In this document: positions 1 to 13,900 of the stretch, piece by piece
How the letters are laid out: each line of letters begins with the position of its first letter
Numbering within the stretch: position 1 is the first letter of the stretch
NCBI GenBank assembly: GCA_013350335.1
Contig: CM023540.1
Location: forward strand, 21,395,828-21,459,827
From: Chimonanthus salicifolius
Taxonomy: Eukaryota; Streptophyta; Magnoliopsida; Laurales; Calycanthaceae
Reading direction: 5' to 3'
DNA length: 64,000 bases
The notes under the pieces: model-generated
Databases searched by the model: none
What the model was told of the DNA's origin: nothing
Seen by the model: only the letters and a program-made list of their open reading frames with translations
Position numbers and translations under genes: made by a program

Positions 1-680
1 GGTTATCCATTATTTATACTGAATTGTTGAACTTTTATCAGTTTTGTTGGTGGCAGTTGATAGAACAATTGAAAATTGATGGGCCCATTTTCCTGCACAC
101 AATCGTTGGATGATCTCATTTCAGTATTTACCGCGTAGTGCTGATTAATTTGGTATTGGACTCACCTCAAATCAAAGACATTTTTTAATTTTGGGAATTA
201 TAATTCTGATTAATTGGTCATTGAACTCATTCTGAATTACAATCATCTGTAAATTTTGGGGCGTTATAAGTCTGATCAATTTGTAAAAACGCTTGGGAAA
301 TTCATCATAGACTTGTTGCCTTTGAACCAATTTGTTTACAGTCAGTCTCAAGTTCTGTGCTTGGATTAAGTGAAGAGGGAAAGCTAAAAACCCTATCAGA
401 GCTCATATGATTGGTCATGGAATTTATAAGAATTTTAGACCTCTAATGGAAACAAAATTAAGCAGTATTCCTTTAGTAGAAAACTTTCATGACTAAACAG
501 AGCTATAGTCTTTCTTTGTAGGAAATATTTTGGTTATATATTATACTGATCAGTTCAACTACAGAGGAGTCAAATCCAATCATTTTCTTTGCTATTAATC
601 TGCATATATTGTAAGATTTTGTGCCAACGACTGATATAGTGTTGCGTAGGAGGAAGAATTTTTTTATTTTTGTTGTCCTT

Positions 681-719
<39 letters not shown>

Positions 720-1158
720 TATTCTTTGGATGTGCATGACTATTGACATTCATTTTCTTGGTCCTTTATGATGGGAATTTTGTTGAATACATCTTACTGC
801 TGATATATTATCACTGACGCTCTTCACTCCGTTATTTTGCGCCATTTTCTTTCCTTCAAATATGGAACACTGCTAATTAGATCACATACTCTATAAAAGC
901 CACATATCAATCCAAGATACCTTTTTTTTCTAAATGGAGTTACTACTCAAATGATGTATATGTGCCCCTTTATCTACTTGCGTGACCAAGATTAGCAAGG
1001 ATCATTAATCATTGTGATAGTTTGTGTCTTTATTTTTCATGTCATGCTTTGTTTGGCTGTTCTCATTATTACTTTGTTCTTATCTTTTTCATTTTTTTAG
1101 AGCTTTGGAATGTGAATGGTGGTTTACCAGTCTTACCTCATTCTCTGTTGTCTTGCAG
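1..1158 (+). other. Intronic DNA upstream of the first visible aspartic protease exon
   Basis: No exon could be recognised here. The first visible protease exon starts at 1159 in the middle of the catalytic domain, after a TTGCAG acceptor, so this stretch is most likely intron. The signal peptide and propeptide exons should lie left of the window. The only notable content is a GA microsatellite at 684-713. Confidence 0.6.
684..713. repeat. (GA)15 microsatellite
   Basis: Uninterrupted GA dinucleotide repeat, 30 bases, inside the presumed 5' intron of the aspartic protease gene. Two other GA runs occur at 31909-31930 and 35136-35169. Confidence 0.95.
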
Positions 1159-4100
1159 ATTGTATTATGCATCAATTCTTGTTGGGAATCCTCCAAGACC
1201 TTTCTTCCTTGACATGGATACTGGGAGTGACTTGACATGGATTCAGTGTGATGCTCCATGCACTAGCTGTGCTAAGGTAATTCTTGTTACTATTATACTT
1301 GCTGATATGTATCATGTGCCATTAATGAATTTTTGCAGTAGAATTCCAAAATTTTCATAACAATTTTGCTTCCATTTTTTATGGCATTTGGTCTATTTGG
1401 AAGTTTATGTTTAATCTCTGATGGATTAGAATCTGCAGCCGCTATTGTCATGGATACAACTATTTTTTAAGTGGTGGCAACACATTGATGGTTCCAGTTT
1501 CACTTCATCATCTACTGACTATCCTCATTGTAAATGGAGCATAGACAGATAATTACACTGATAATCCAATCCTATTTCCTAATAATGGGCATCAAACATG
1601 TGGCTAAAAAAGAAAATCTTAAAATTTCCAATTCAACATGCTCAACAGGTCAACCACTTCAAAAAAACATGTTCGACAGGTGAAATCAGATGTGTGAATC
1701 TCCATTAGTTCTATTTTGTGTTCCTCCATCCACACACCATGTTTAAACACTCCACATTAACATTCTTGTAAATCATATGTACCATGGACAAATTTTGACC
1801 TCAAGAGCTAAACCACACTGTACTCTACCCCTTCCTTGACACATTCTAGTGTCTTCCATTTTTATTTATGCTTTTTATCCATTATTATAGTGAGATCTCT
1901 GTGAAGTTCAAAGTTAGAAGAAGTGGGGGGGGGGAGGAGTTATTTGGGTTTTAACCTTTAGGAGGAATTTGATGGACTATGAGATATCCAATTTTGGTGC
2001 TTTGTTGTCTTCATTGACTGGGATTTGGCCAAATGAAAAGAGAATCAAATAGGATCTTTCTTGTAAATCGTTGTAATCTTTGAGAACCCAATTTAAACAC
2101 CTCATTTTCTTATAAAGCCATTTTAAAACCTTTGGTCCCATCTAAAGTCAGTTTTTGTTGTACTGCCTTCTTAAACAAAAGTTTAACATGACAACTTCAA
2201 AGCATGGAACTTTCCCACTCCCTATGTGTGCTATCTTTGTTGTTGATAAAATGAGTAATCAGTTCGCCACATTTTCATCCATTTCCCTTTTGCTTTGCCC
2301 CATTTGGTCTCACTTCCTATCTCTTTTTTGCCATATTGTGGGCTCCACCTTTTTCTTTCCGGGGGCTGGAGGGTGGTGTTGTCCCTTCTCAAAGAAAGGC
2401 CGAGTATTATACTGTTGGCAATAACATGGTTTGTTGTGTGATCAGAGGATTCTCGAAGACAAATCCTTGTCTGCAGTAGTTCACATGATCAAATCTTCCA
2501 TCATCCAATGGGCTGTAGTGACTGAACCCTTCAATGAGTTTTTTGTGGATTGTTGCAGGGATCTGATCATATTTTTCTTTGAATTTCCGTGGATTGTTTT
2601 TCAGGAAGCCAGTCATTTCATTCTTTGATCCTTGATGTCTGTCATCTTTAAAACAATAATAATAAAAAAAACAAAACAAAAAAAGGGTTCAAAATCAATC
2701 AACACTGAATGAATTTCGCCAGTTTCTGATAGTTATTTTTGACAAGCACCATACACGCTCTAATCATGAAGAGTTTATGCAGGGGCCCCATCCTTTCTAC
2801 AAGCCTATTAAAGCAAAAATAGTACCTGGTGGCGATTCTTTGTGCCAAGAAGTGCAAAGCAATTATAATCAAGGATACTGCGAGTCATGTGAACAGTGTG
2901 ACTATGAGATAGAATATGCTGATCATAGCTCCTCCATGGGTGTTCTTGCAAGAGATGAACTAGCACTTAAGATTGCAAATGGGTCTTTTGTCAAATCAAA
3001 ATTTGTTTTCGGGTATCAAAATTGAATAGTTTTATCTTCTATTTTTTATTACTGCTATACATCTCATGAGGCAGAAATTTAATTCATGAAATTGGTTTGA
3101 TATTTATTTGTAGGTGCGCATATGATCAGCAAGGCCAACTTTTAAACTCTCCTGCAAAGACAGATGGGATCCTTGGACTCAGCAATGCAAAAGTTGGCCT
3201 CCCTTATCAATTGGCAAGTAAGGGTGTCATCAACAATGTGGTGGGCCATTGCATTACAAGTGATGTAAAAGGCGGCGGTTATATGTTCTTAGGCGATCAC
3301 TATGTACCTCGCTGGGGCATGACCTGGGTTCCCATGCTTAATGGTCCTATGTGAGTAATGATTTCATAGAATTGTTTTATGTTTCATTTTACTGAAGTTG
3401 TCTGTAGGTCTTCACAGTTTGATCCCAGTGTGAACTGTTCTATGATAGAATTTCTCCAAGCTATCCTGTATTATTTGTGAAGTCGTGCATGTATAATTGT
3501 TCGAGCGTCTTCTGTTCTGCATTGATGTTCTCTTATCATCATAAACATCTGTTTTTCCTTTTTGTCTTTTTCAGGAATCATGAATTTTGGGCCCGTCTCA
3601 TATAATTTTATTTTATTTCTTTCCTTTTCTTAAAAAAATTATTTTGTTTTTTTATTCCTCAAGGTTATTGATCAATACCATTTCCTTTTTAAGGTTCTGT
3701 TACTTGTGTAGTGGTTTTAATCTGTGAAATCACTGTGTAATCAATCATTTAATAAAAACCTTTCAGGAAGTTTTATCATACAGACATTACAAAAATTAGT
3801 TATGGAGGCCGACAACTAGGTGTAGGTGGGCAGAACAACAATGTGGGGCAAGTAATTTTTGACAGTGGAAGCTCCTATACATATTTCACGAAAGAAGCAT
3901 ATGCTGGTTTGATGTCTTCAGTAAGTATTATTAGTAGAGGTTGCATACCGAAATTGCATATTCGTTTCGATTTAACAGTTGCCATTTCAAAATCTCTTGG
4001 CAGCTCAAAGATGTTTCCGTCGAAAGGATCAAATCAGATAAAACATTTCCAGTGTGTTGGAGTACTAACTTCCCTGTCAGGTAATGATACAAGCAGAGAA

Positions 4101-5670
4101 ATAAATCCTCCCTATTCATGAGTAAACACAATTGTCTCAGAGTCGCACATGTATGCGAGATCTAGGCCATGCATAAGGAGGGCTTGTCATCTATGTTCCC
4201 TGGCCTAAAAACAGGTCAGTACAGTTACTAAGGTGGACATAGATGTAGGAAATAGAACTACAATTTCAACATTCAAATTAATGTAAACCCCTTATTTTTG
4301 GATCGAAGGATCTCTTCTCTGGGGATCCACCTGTTTGCATGGTTTACGGCTCGTGTCTCCAGTCACAATCCTCACATTATATATGTCTAGATTTTCATAT
4401 TGTTGCTAGCTGCAACGTCTTAAAGAGGTCGCATTTCTGCAGGTCTGTTAAAGATGTGAAGAAGTTCTTTAAGCCCTTGACCCTTCATTTTGGAAGTAGA
4501 TGGTGGATTGGATCCACAACACTCCTGATCCCTCCAGAGGGTTACCTCATTATAAATGTAAGGATTTTCTATCATCAATTACGACTAAAAAAATATCTAT
4601 CTATCCATGGACCCTCAGTTTACAATGCAGTTTCCTCAATTCTTCAGTCTCTGCAAACTGAACAAATTAGTATATTGATCTTATGGGCCTTGGTTCCACC
4701 AAGGCGATTTATGGAACATGGACCATCTATCTTAGGAGCTATCCAACCAAAGTTTTAAATAACCTAACATAGATCTCACTTGTTGACACTAAATGACTAA
4801 AGAGCCTAGGGCATTATAATCCTCTCAAATCCCAGTCCTAGGCTCTTTGAATTTCAGTTAGCCAATAATACCATCTTTAATTCTTCTATTTTGTGTCACT
4901 TCCAATCTTTCATCTATTAACCAGATTATGTAAACACAAAGGCATTCAACCAAGTAACCCACCAAGTCACATTCTTTCTTGGCACAGTGACTTGCCAAGT
5001 TGAGTCGAGTGATTCTGACTTGATATACCGCGTTTTCAGACTGAGGAATTTGACTCATATTTTGGTCATAATTTTTTTGTATGGTACAGGGTAATGGCAA
5101 TGTATGCTTAGGAATCTTTGACGGGAGTGAAGTACATGATGGATCAAGTTTTATACTTGGCGGTATGTTCAATTTCCTTCCAAGTTTGTTTGGAAAGTAT
5201 ATTATTCCTTTGACTTCAAGAAACAAATTCTAGATGTCATTCATTTTTCTTATGATTTTGATCTTCCTATATTGTTGTTATTAAGGTTTGAACCAGGTTA
5301 CAGCAAACATGCAAGCAATGACATAGAAACACATGAGATTTACGTGATTCAATAATATGCTTATGTCTACGGTGATATGAGAGCAATTTCACTATATTTG
5401 AGACTCGGGTCACAATGCTCTCCTCTATAGAACATTTGTAGCTGAACCAAAGACAAAAATAAAAAGGAGAAATACAAAAAAAAAAATTGATAAAAAAACA
5501 AACAAAATCAAACTCACAACTCTCAATTCTTGTCTTTTTGTATTGTTGTTTCTGCAGATGTCTCATTGCGTGGACAGTTGATTGTGTATGACAATGTCAA
5601 GCAGAAGATTGGATGGACACAATCAGATTGTATCAAGCCAAGAAGTCCCAAGAGGTTTCCCTTCTTTTGA
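1159..5670 (+). CDS. Aspartic protease, A1 pepsin-like family (APCB1/ASP1-like), 3' part of gene
   Basis: Secretory-pathway aspartic endopeptidase; the closest relative I recognise is Arabidopsis APCB1 (At1g49050), reported to process the co-chaperone BAG6. Eight exons fit by homology and GT-AG sites: 1159-1276, 2783-3012, 3114-3350, 3767-3920, 4004-4080, 4443-4557, 5090-5162, 5558-5670. Joined they stay in frame to the TGA at 5668-5670 and give 371 residues. Both active-site motifs are intact: DMDTGSDLTW in the first exon and IFDSGSSYTYF in the fourth. Family landmarks include the Cys-rich CDAPCTSCAK, CESCEQCDYEIEYADHS, GILGLS, the CW pair before NFPV, and VCLGIFDGSEVHDGS followed by ILGD at the end of the C-terminal lobe. 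The N-terminal signal and propeptide are not in the window. The family is certain; the orthologue assignment is inference. Confidence 0.9.
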
Positions 5671-7997
5671 GAAGATGAACTGCTTTTTGTTGAACTTGAA
5701 TGTATCCTAGTAAACTGATATGCATATTTTAAATTTTTTCTTCTTTAAATTGATGTAAATAATGAAAAATGATCACTTGTAATTGGAACAATAGATAAAT
5801 GGTAGATTCCCATGTATCTGGGACAAGTAATAATTTTATTTTATTTTAAAAAAAACCCATTATGTTAAAAAACCACTAATTTTCATTAATTTAAAAAAAT
5901 GCCTAAGTTTTGAAATAATTTGGAACAAGGCCCTTGACCTATTGACTGACCAAACGGCTATCTCATATACCAAATTTGATCATCACTGGAGTTTTAAATG
6001 TTTATACTGAATCAAATTTATTTGCGTTCCTTTCCTATTTATTGATTTTTTGGTACCACAAAGTTTATTTATGTTATATTGTGATCAATTTTTGATGCAT
6101 TGCCTCAGGTACAAATTTAGTATGGGCCTATAACATAAATATCGGCAATATCACTATTTTTCAGATAAAACTGTGTCATCTGAAATTTGTCAGATCAAAT
6201 TTTGGTAATTTTAGGTTAAATTTGAAAATTTCAAGCAAATTAAAAAAATTTAGTCATTTTATCTATTTACAGATTTTGATCAATATGATCAAATATTAGC
6301 TAAACTCCTTTGATCTCTTAAAAACTAAAAAATTAATTTCGATTGAAATTTCATTAAGTGCATTCCTAATTTGTAATCAGCACCCCAAGTTCCTAGACTA
6401 CTCTGGTTGGCACATTTTTTTTTTTATATTATAGTGAAAATTAAATAGTCATTCGTCATTTGTCAAAAGCATAGCAATCAAAGTACAAAATGCGTTTAAG
6501 ATACATATTAATTTAGAGTTGACTTTTATATTTAAATTTAATTAATTGTTTTTGTGGGTTGACTACCTATTTAATGTTTATATAATTTGAACTTGCAAGC
6601 TTTTGCCTATAACAAGAGGCTCTTAGTTTGCTAGAAGTTCTTGTCTAATTTTTAAGATATTGATGACAAATGAATATCTTTTTCAACTCATTAATAATAA
6701 ACAATGAAATATATATAATTAATAAAATGCATCAAATGTAAAATCATAATTACATAATATAAAAACTAATTTTACAAATTAGTTTATGGAACAAATTCTA
6801 TTTGTTCCCTACAAAGCAACAATCACACTTTTCCTAATTCAGATATTTGATTTGCTTTCTTATTGCAATTAATTTATATTTTACATCAAATATTACCAAG
6901 ACCTATGTCCACCTATACATATCTACTAGATTCGAATGCCATTCAAATTTTAGTAATTTTTTTAAAAGATATTAAGTCTCTTTTCAAAATAAAAATTATA
7001 ATATTCAAATGAGATTTGTGGTACTTTATTTATCTAGTAGATATAATTACTTAAGAGCCAAATTACTTAAAAATTAAATCATGATGCAAATTAAGATTTT
7101 TGAGCTGCAATTACCATACTTCTTTAGTTCCTAATTATTACTTATTCGTGCCATGCACTTGACTTCAGTGTATCTCATGGCAGGTTGCTCTCAATTAGAT
7201 AATTAAAAGTATGTTCTTTATTATTTTGATTTAAAAATAAATAAATTGACAGATGTAAGAGGCTCTAATTAAATTTCAGGAGTTATTTAGTAAATATTAT
7301 TTAATAATTATATTTGTATGAGCGTTTAAATTTTAATCATTTATATTAAATTATATAAATCTACTAAATATCATTAATTGTAGTAAAAATAATATCTTTT
7401 TTATATAATTATTAAATAAAATGAAAAGACGATCTAAAATCGTCCAACCACAGCCGACAGTACGACCAAATCTGATCATCGGTGACTGCACGAAATAAAT
7501 TCGAGAATGCATATATGAATCCCAAGTCCTCCGTCGCACCTTACGGTCTTCCGCCGCTGACGACGAAGAGACGTCGTAAAAAGGAGCGGACGGTAGCTGC
7601 ACCAACGTCTCGTGAAGAGATTGGCCCCCTACCGAAATTGTATGCAACGCACGCCCCTTTAATTGAGCATTAGGGTTTTGTGATTTGGTCCCTCTTTTCT
7701 TAGATATCTCCCAAAATCCAAGAAAACCTCACAAACATCCGCCCTGATTTTTAGATCCCAAGCACTTAATTTGGAGCGAAACGTGTTCCTTTTCTTCCAA
7801 ATTTGAATTTGTTTTGTTACTGTGGTTTTCTTTCAAATGCAAATAATGATAATATGATTTCTCTCTCCATAGATACCAAGTTAGAAATTAATTCGTGAAG
7901 TGAAGGTGTTGGAATATCATGTGAAATGATTGAATGTGTGTGACAGAACTCTGATTACTTAAGAAAAGGATTTGCTGATTGTACGAAGCATCACGAT
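5671..7997. other. Intergenic region between the protease and the diflavin reductase
   Basis: AT-rich from about 5750 to 7440, with no coding exon recognised. The first 100-150 bases should be the 3' UTR of the protease. From about 7440 to 7670 the base composition becomes GC-richer, as expected of promoter or 5' UTR sequence of the downstream gene. A small open frame at 7482-7673 resembles nothing I know and is not called. Confidence 0.6.
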
Positions 7998-10900
7998 ATG
8001 GCAGATAAGCCGCGGCTGCTGGTACTGTATGCATCACAGACTGGCAATGCTTTGGACGCTGCAGAACGTGTTGGGCGAGAAGCTGAACGAAGGGGATGTC
8101 ATGCTCCAGTGCTTTCCATGGATGGTTTCGATGCGGTACAATCCAGTTCATCCCCTCTTAATTTTTACTCTTTGGTGGTGGTTGTTGCTCATGTTCATGG
8201 TAAGGGTGATTTGGTATGCTTTTGTTAAGGTGGATGAGTAGAATAATGTGCAAAGATAGAATTAGGAATGTATTAAAAAAGTCCCTGAAAATTGACCTGA
8301 TGGAAGAGAAAATGAGGGGGAGTTGTTTAAGGTGGTTTGGAAATTTATGTGTATAAGACTGTAAATAGTTCCCATTCGAAGAACCAAAAACTTTGAAATC
8401 AAGGCACGATGAGGAGAGAGCAATTAAAAACTTGAGAGAAGGTAATGTTGCATGGCTATGAGTATATGTGTTAGAATCCAACATTGGTACGAGGTGTGAG
8501 ACTCAGCCAATCCAAAACATGGGATTCACAGACTTAGCATAGTATCTAAAAAAATTAAATTTGTATTGTTACTAAATGAAAATAAGATGTGACATTAACA
8601 CAAATAAAAAATGATGTACTAGTTTTGTTTTAAACTACTTGGTGATGAACACACCAACATATTTTATTTAGGCTTCAACAGGAGAAATGTGATAATATTT
8701 TATCATCGTAGAAAATAAAGTTAAAAATTACTAGAAGCGTCCATAAGGAATCCATAAAGAATCTTACATGGAGAATTGTTAGACATGGGTGTGTTGCATG
8801 TTTTGAATAATTCGTGCAATAGAGGATATGGTTCATGCTAAGTTAGACTGGAAGAGTAGAACTCAAAAAATGATCCCAATACAGATGGAATTAGTGGCTA
8901 TGATGATGATGATGTTGCTTCTATATAGTTTTCTCTTAGTTCTATGCTTTGAGAGATTCAAATCAAGCATTCCTTATTTTATTGAGGAAGGAGAAAATGA
9001 TCAAGAAATCATATCATAGATAACATTTATTATTTTTTTTAATTCCTTATTTCGATTTTCTTTCCCTCTCTTTTCTTTTTATTCCCTTCCACCATTTCTT
9101 GAGTCTTGTAGGTTAGATCTTGTAGAATCTTACTCATTTTCTTATTGAGTGGGGTATGAAATAAATCAAATTGATTTTTGGATCCATCGTACTATGTGAA
9201 TTCTTCGCTTTTTCCTCTATTCCATTGGTACAATGTTTGAATCAATAGATAACCCTTTCTTCTATATGAATCCAAATTATTACATTCTAAATATTCTATC
9301 TATGTCTTCATTCAATAGTCTATATCATCCCAAATTTTGCTGTGAATTAATGGTTGGAGCAAAATTTCATACAAGCATGATTGTGTTCATAAAATGAAAT
9401 CCCTTGAGAAGAGTGATCACATGAAGGGAAACTATGGAGAATAATTGATTTTATTCTCTAAATTCTTTAATGGGTATATGCGAATTACTCTTAACACAAA
9501 GGAGAAAAAAAAGAAGAAAGAAATAAAAATAAATCTAATGGAGAAACTTGCAAAACTTATATTGGACACAACAAGACTGTTTTTGTCTATTCTTTGACAA
9601 ATTGACCATGCAAACCCACCCTGCCCTCTTGTTATGTAGCAGTTCTCCCTTAAAACTTGAAGTGCTGCGAAACCCTATGGCCATGTAAAATAGTATCTGA
9701 AGCTTATTGTGAATAGAAATCCAAGACAAATTATCTGTTGAGAACCAGTTCATTTTGACCAGGTTTTTGTTCTCCTTTTATTTTTTATTTTTTATTTTTT
9801 TGGGGGGAGTGGTGCTTCTTTAATTATGAGGATGAGTTGGTAGGAAAGATCTATGCTTGGACGGGGGTGTACGAAATCACTGTATTTCTGGTTTTAATGG
9901 AAATTTAATGGTCTATAGGACCTTGGCATAATCCAATGGCGAGTCTATATCGGAATGGATTCAAATTAGGTATGGATCCAGTTAGAGGATGTTAATAGGT
10001 TTTAAGGTGAGAAATGGTGTAAATATGAGCTTCATAAGAAATTGGTCACCTGGTTCAGAATGGATAATTTCTTAGAAATTGAAACAGTTATCTGAATTTT
10101 CATTAAATTGATATTGTTACTTGATTGCTCTTGCAGGGTTGCTTACCGTCTGAGAACACTGTTATTTTTATTGCTTCTACTACGGGGCAGGGAGATACAC
10201 CTGATTCCATGAAGGTTGGTTTTTCTTATTTGTGCGATACAACCTTCTTTTTGAACCGTGGTCCTCAAAATATGGTTTACTCTATGGTTTTCATGCATGT
10301 TTGGTACTTTTGTAGGTATTTTGGAAGTACCTACTGCAAAGAAATCTAAGTCACCTGTGGCTGGGTGGAGTTTATTATGCAGTGTTTGGTTTAGGTGACT
10401 CCAGCTACCAAAAATATAATGTAATTATTTTCATCTTTTGTGTGTTATGGTGGGAGTTTGTAGTCCACTGATCTTAGACTAGCTTTTTGGCCTCCATTGG
10501 GTGTTGTTTGTTGTTGATTTCATTGGTAATTATAAAATAGCTAAATATGAGCAACAATGTTTGCTGTAATGCAAGCTTGAGCAGGAACCTCTGATTTCTG
10601 ATATATCCAGATCTCTAAACTTGCAGACAGTTTTATTTTTTTCTGTATGAACATGTTAAGTATTAGCCTTACTAGCAAGGAAGTCTGAGCTATTGTGCAT
10701 CACTATTTTTATTGAGCATGTAACACTTGTGCATATGCACCATTCTTGCTGGCAAAAAATGTGTGACATGGAAGGTGTTGGAAATCAATCTTACTCTTTC
10801 TTGCTCCTACATTCTATTTTTCTTTGGACAAGTAGTTTTAGGGGGTTTTCCTGGAATGTAATTTCATGTGCATTCTAGAAGTTAAAAGGAACCATGAAGA

Positions 10901-13900
10901 TCATTTTTTTTTATCTTTTTTTTCCCTTGGGGGAGGATATGGCTTGGCAATATTCTTGTCAAACAGGGTGCTCTATTCTTATCACAAAAGGAAGTCCCTC
11001 CTATCAAAACACAACATCAGGCAGTGAATGCTATTTCCTTTATCTATTGTATCTTCCTTTTGTGTTCCTTTAGCATTCTTTTTATGATGAAGAAACCCAA
11101 GACCCCTACCTCTCCCCGAGTATGTAAAACTCCGGATGCACGCAACTCCCCACAAATCACGGGCATTGGGTGACTACGGGACTCGAATCTAGGACCTCCT
11201 GATTCCTGAGCCAAAGTGTCTGCCAGTTGAGCTATCCCGTGCGAGGTTTTGTGTTCCTTTATCATAAGTACCATTATAACTTATTTATAGTGTTCATTTT
11301 TCCAAATGAGTAGCATTTTACTATTATCATTGAAAAAGTGAACATAAAACTATTTTAGTAGAATAAAATCAGTTTAGATGGTATTATAAAGCTACCATGG
11401 TTGTCTACAACAAGAATGTAGTAGGAGGCACCTGATCGAAGTAAATTCCTAGGGCTTTGGTGGCACCTCGAGGAATGCAAAAGCATGATATGCCGGTTCG
11501 TCAGGAAGTTTGATCTTTAGTTTTGAATCCGGCAGCCGGGGATGTGCACGAAGGAAGTCAGCTGATGCTTGCTCTTCAACGTTTTTTTGAGGGATAGATG
11601 ATGAACTGTGATAGTGAGGTCAACCACTTGGTAAGGCTCACATTTAGGGTACCGGTTTTTGTCATGGGATCTTCAGTGGATTGACCTTGGAAATTAGACA
11701 GATGGTGTTGGATAATAGAGAATTCATAGTTTTTTGAACTGCAAAAATTGGCTCCAAAAGGTCCTCTTTCTTTTGAAATTTATGGCACTTTACAAATGAG
11801 ACCGGCATGTGACATTTGTTTAGAGCTTACTTGTTTGTATGATTGAGCATGAAAAATATAAAACGCATATATATTTATATAAATCTAGATTTTATCCATG
11901 TTGCTGTTGGCAACTCTTGTCTGTTTTATAAAATGTTTATGCTTTCAATAACATTTTGTGCACCCTTAAAATCTAGAAAGCTTTCTGTAAGTTTGGGTTA
12001 GATCAAGGTGAAGTGGGTAGAGTTTATAAACAAGCTTTAATGTTTCTAATAGGTAAAGGTGATAGGGTGATTTTTGGGAAGACTAGTTCATAGGGGAATG
12101 AAAACTTTTGGAGGTTTTCCTAAGGTTGTTTAGGGTGTTTGTGGATAAAAGGGATACAATTGAAAAATGCTATGAGATAATTGGAGGACCTGGTGATTTT
12201 TAGAAAAGCCTTGAGGGAGCATGAAATATATTGTTCTTTTTTTATGACTGAAGGTGTCCAGGTGTCTTCCCAAAACTAATCTTCAAACCCCAACACATTT
12301 GGAACCATTACAGAATTGCCCGAACCAACCTCAACTCCTTTAAATCAGCTTTTAGAAATAAGACGGTATCATCAGCATACTACAAATGAGTGATGTCAAT
12401 CTCCGTATGAGCAATCTGAAATCCATGAATTAAGCCTTACAAGGATATAGTCTGTAGCATAAGGCAAAGCACTCAGCAACCATCACATTGAGATAAGGAG
12501 ACAATGGATCTCCTTGCCTAATACCCTTCTCCATTCTAAAAGCCTTTAGGACTCCCATTCACTAACACTGATAAATGAGCTGAGGCAAGACAAGAACGAA
12601 TCCAACTTCTCCATCTAGCACCACACCCCACCCTCCCCAAAACATAATCAAGAAACTCCCAATCCACCTTGTCGTTCTCTACAAAATGTACAAGGTTTTT
12701 TATTTGAAAAGTCATATATGTATAAGGTCTGAGCCTGGGACAGTGCTCCACTGATACCCTTTTGTCCGAATTGGTAGCTAATGGTCTGTTTATCATAAAT
12801 AAAGATAACTTTCTGTGTAGAAATGCTACAAAAGATCTCGGCATTCTCTCATGGCAAACTTTCTGTAGATGGAAAAATTCCTCTCTGAATTTTTTTTAAT
12901 GGTTAATATATTAATAAGAAGGAGGAACCAATGGTGCAAATACAAAGAAAGAAAAGCAACAATAAGGAAAACCACAACCCCGATACACCCACTGGACAAA
13001 CAAACACTGGAAGCACCCTTTAAAAGGAGAAAAACTAAGCTAAGTCAACACATTCTTTCCAGGCACGTAAGATGCCATTCGCAGATATATTTCTGAATTT
13101 CAATATAGAAGTTAGAACAGAAACTGGTGTTTGTTTGATGTAGTTAGAGAAGCACATCGAAGACATCAATTTTTTTCTAGATGGTTGAAGAGAATGTCAC
13201 AATATGATTTTTTTCACTGTTTAATAATTTAAAACACCAAAGAATTAGCGATTGCTTGTTGCAGTTGGAGATTCACATGTCAGAAATCACGGGAATCTTC
13301 AGTTTTGGCTTGTTTGGACTATATCTTTCTGTCAACCCATATACCCTTAGACCACTATAGAATGGTTTCAAGTGAAACCATGCCCTCCAAAACATTTAAG
13401 TTTGTGAAAATATATCATGTTTTGTAGATGTAACCCTGAAATATTTATAGTTGGTATTTTTTTAATGGTAAATTAGATGTATTTGATGGTCTCAGAAAAA
13501 AAGAGTACTGGAAGTGAAAACATATACATGTGAAAAATCACATGTATGGCTAGCTTATTTTACATATTTGTTGATCAAATTTTTGCAACTTATGGGCCAC
13601 CAGTATTTTAACCAGTTGGATGAAATACTATGTTTCCACCAAAGAATCTAGGGTAAATCAATTCATTTTTCCTGACTGCAGTTTGTTGCAAAGAAGCTAG
13701 ACAAAAGGCTTGCAGACCTTGGAGCAAGGCCAATAATCGAACGAGGTCTGGGAGATGATCAGCACCCTTCTGGGTATGACCTACAGTCAACAATGCCTTA
13801 GCAACAAAGCTGCATGTATCTAAGAGTCCACTTGATGAACATAAATGTGTTTTTTCCAATTTTCATTTGATTTGTGTTTGTGTGGTTTTCACATTGATCA

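Noticed and set aside
7482..7673. Small open frame upstream of ATR3
   Set aside because: GC-richer than its surroundings but with no homology I recognise; more likely promoter or 5' UTR.
8828..9300. Sequence that looked like a plastid-derived insertion (NUPT)
   Set aside because: The style resembles chloroplast spacer DNA, but I could not match any plastid gene. A search against a plastome would decide.
11090..11246. Candidate tRNA gene on the minus strand
   Set aside because: It has A and B boxes but no tRNA cloverleaf 3' half, a non-tRNA body and a 15-bp target duplication, so it is a SINE.
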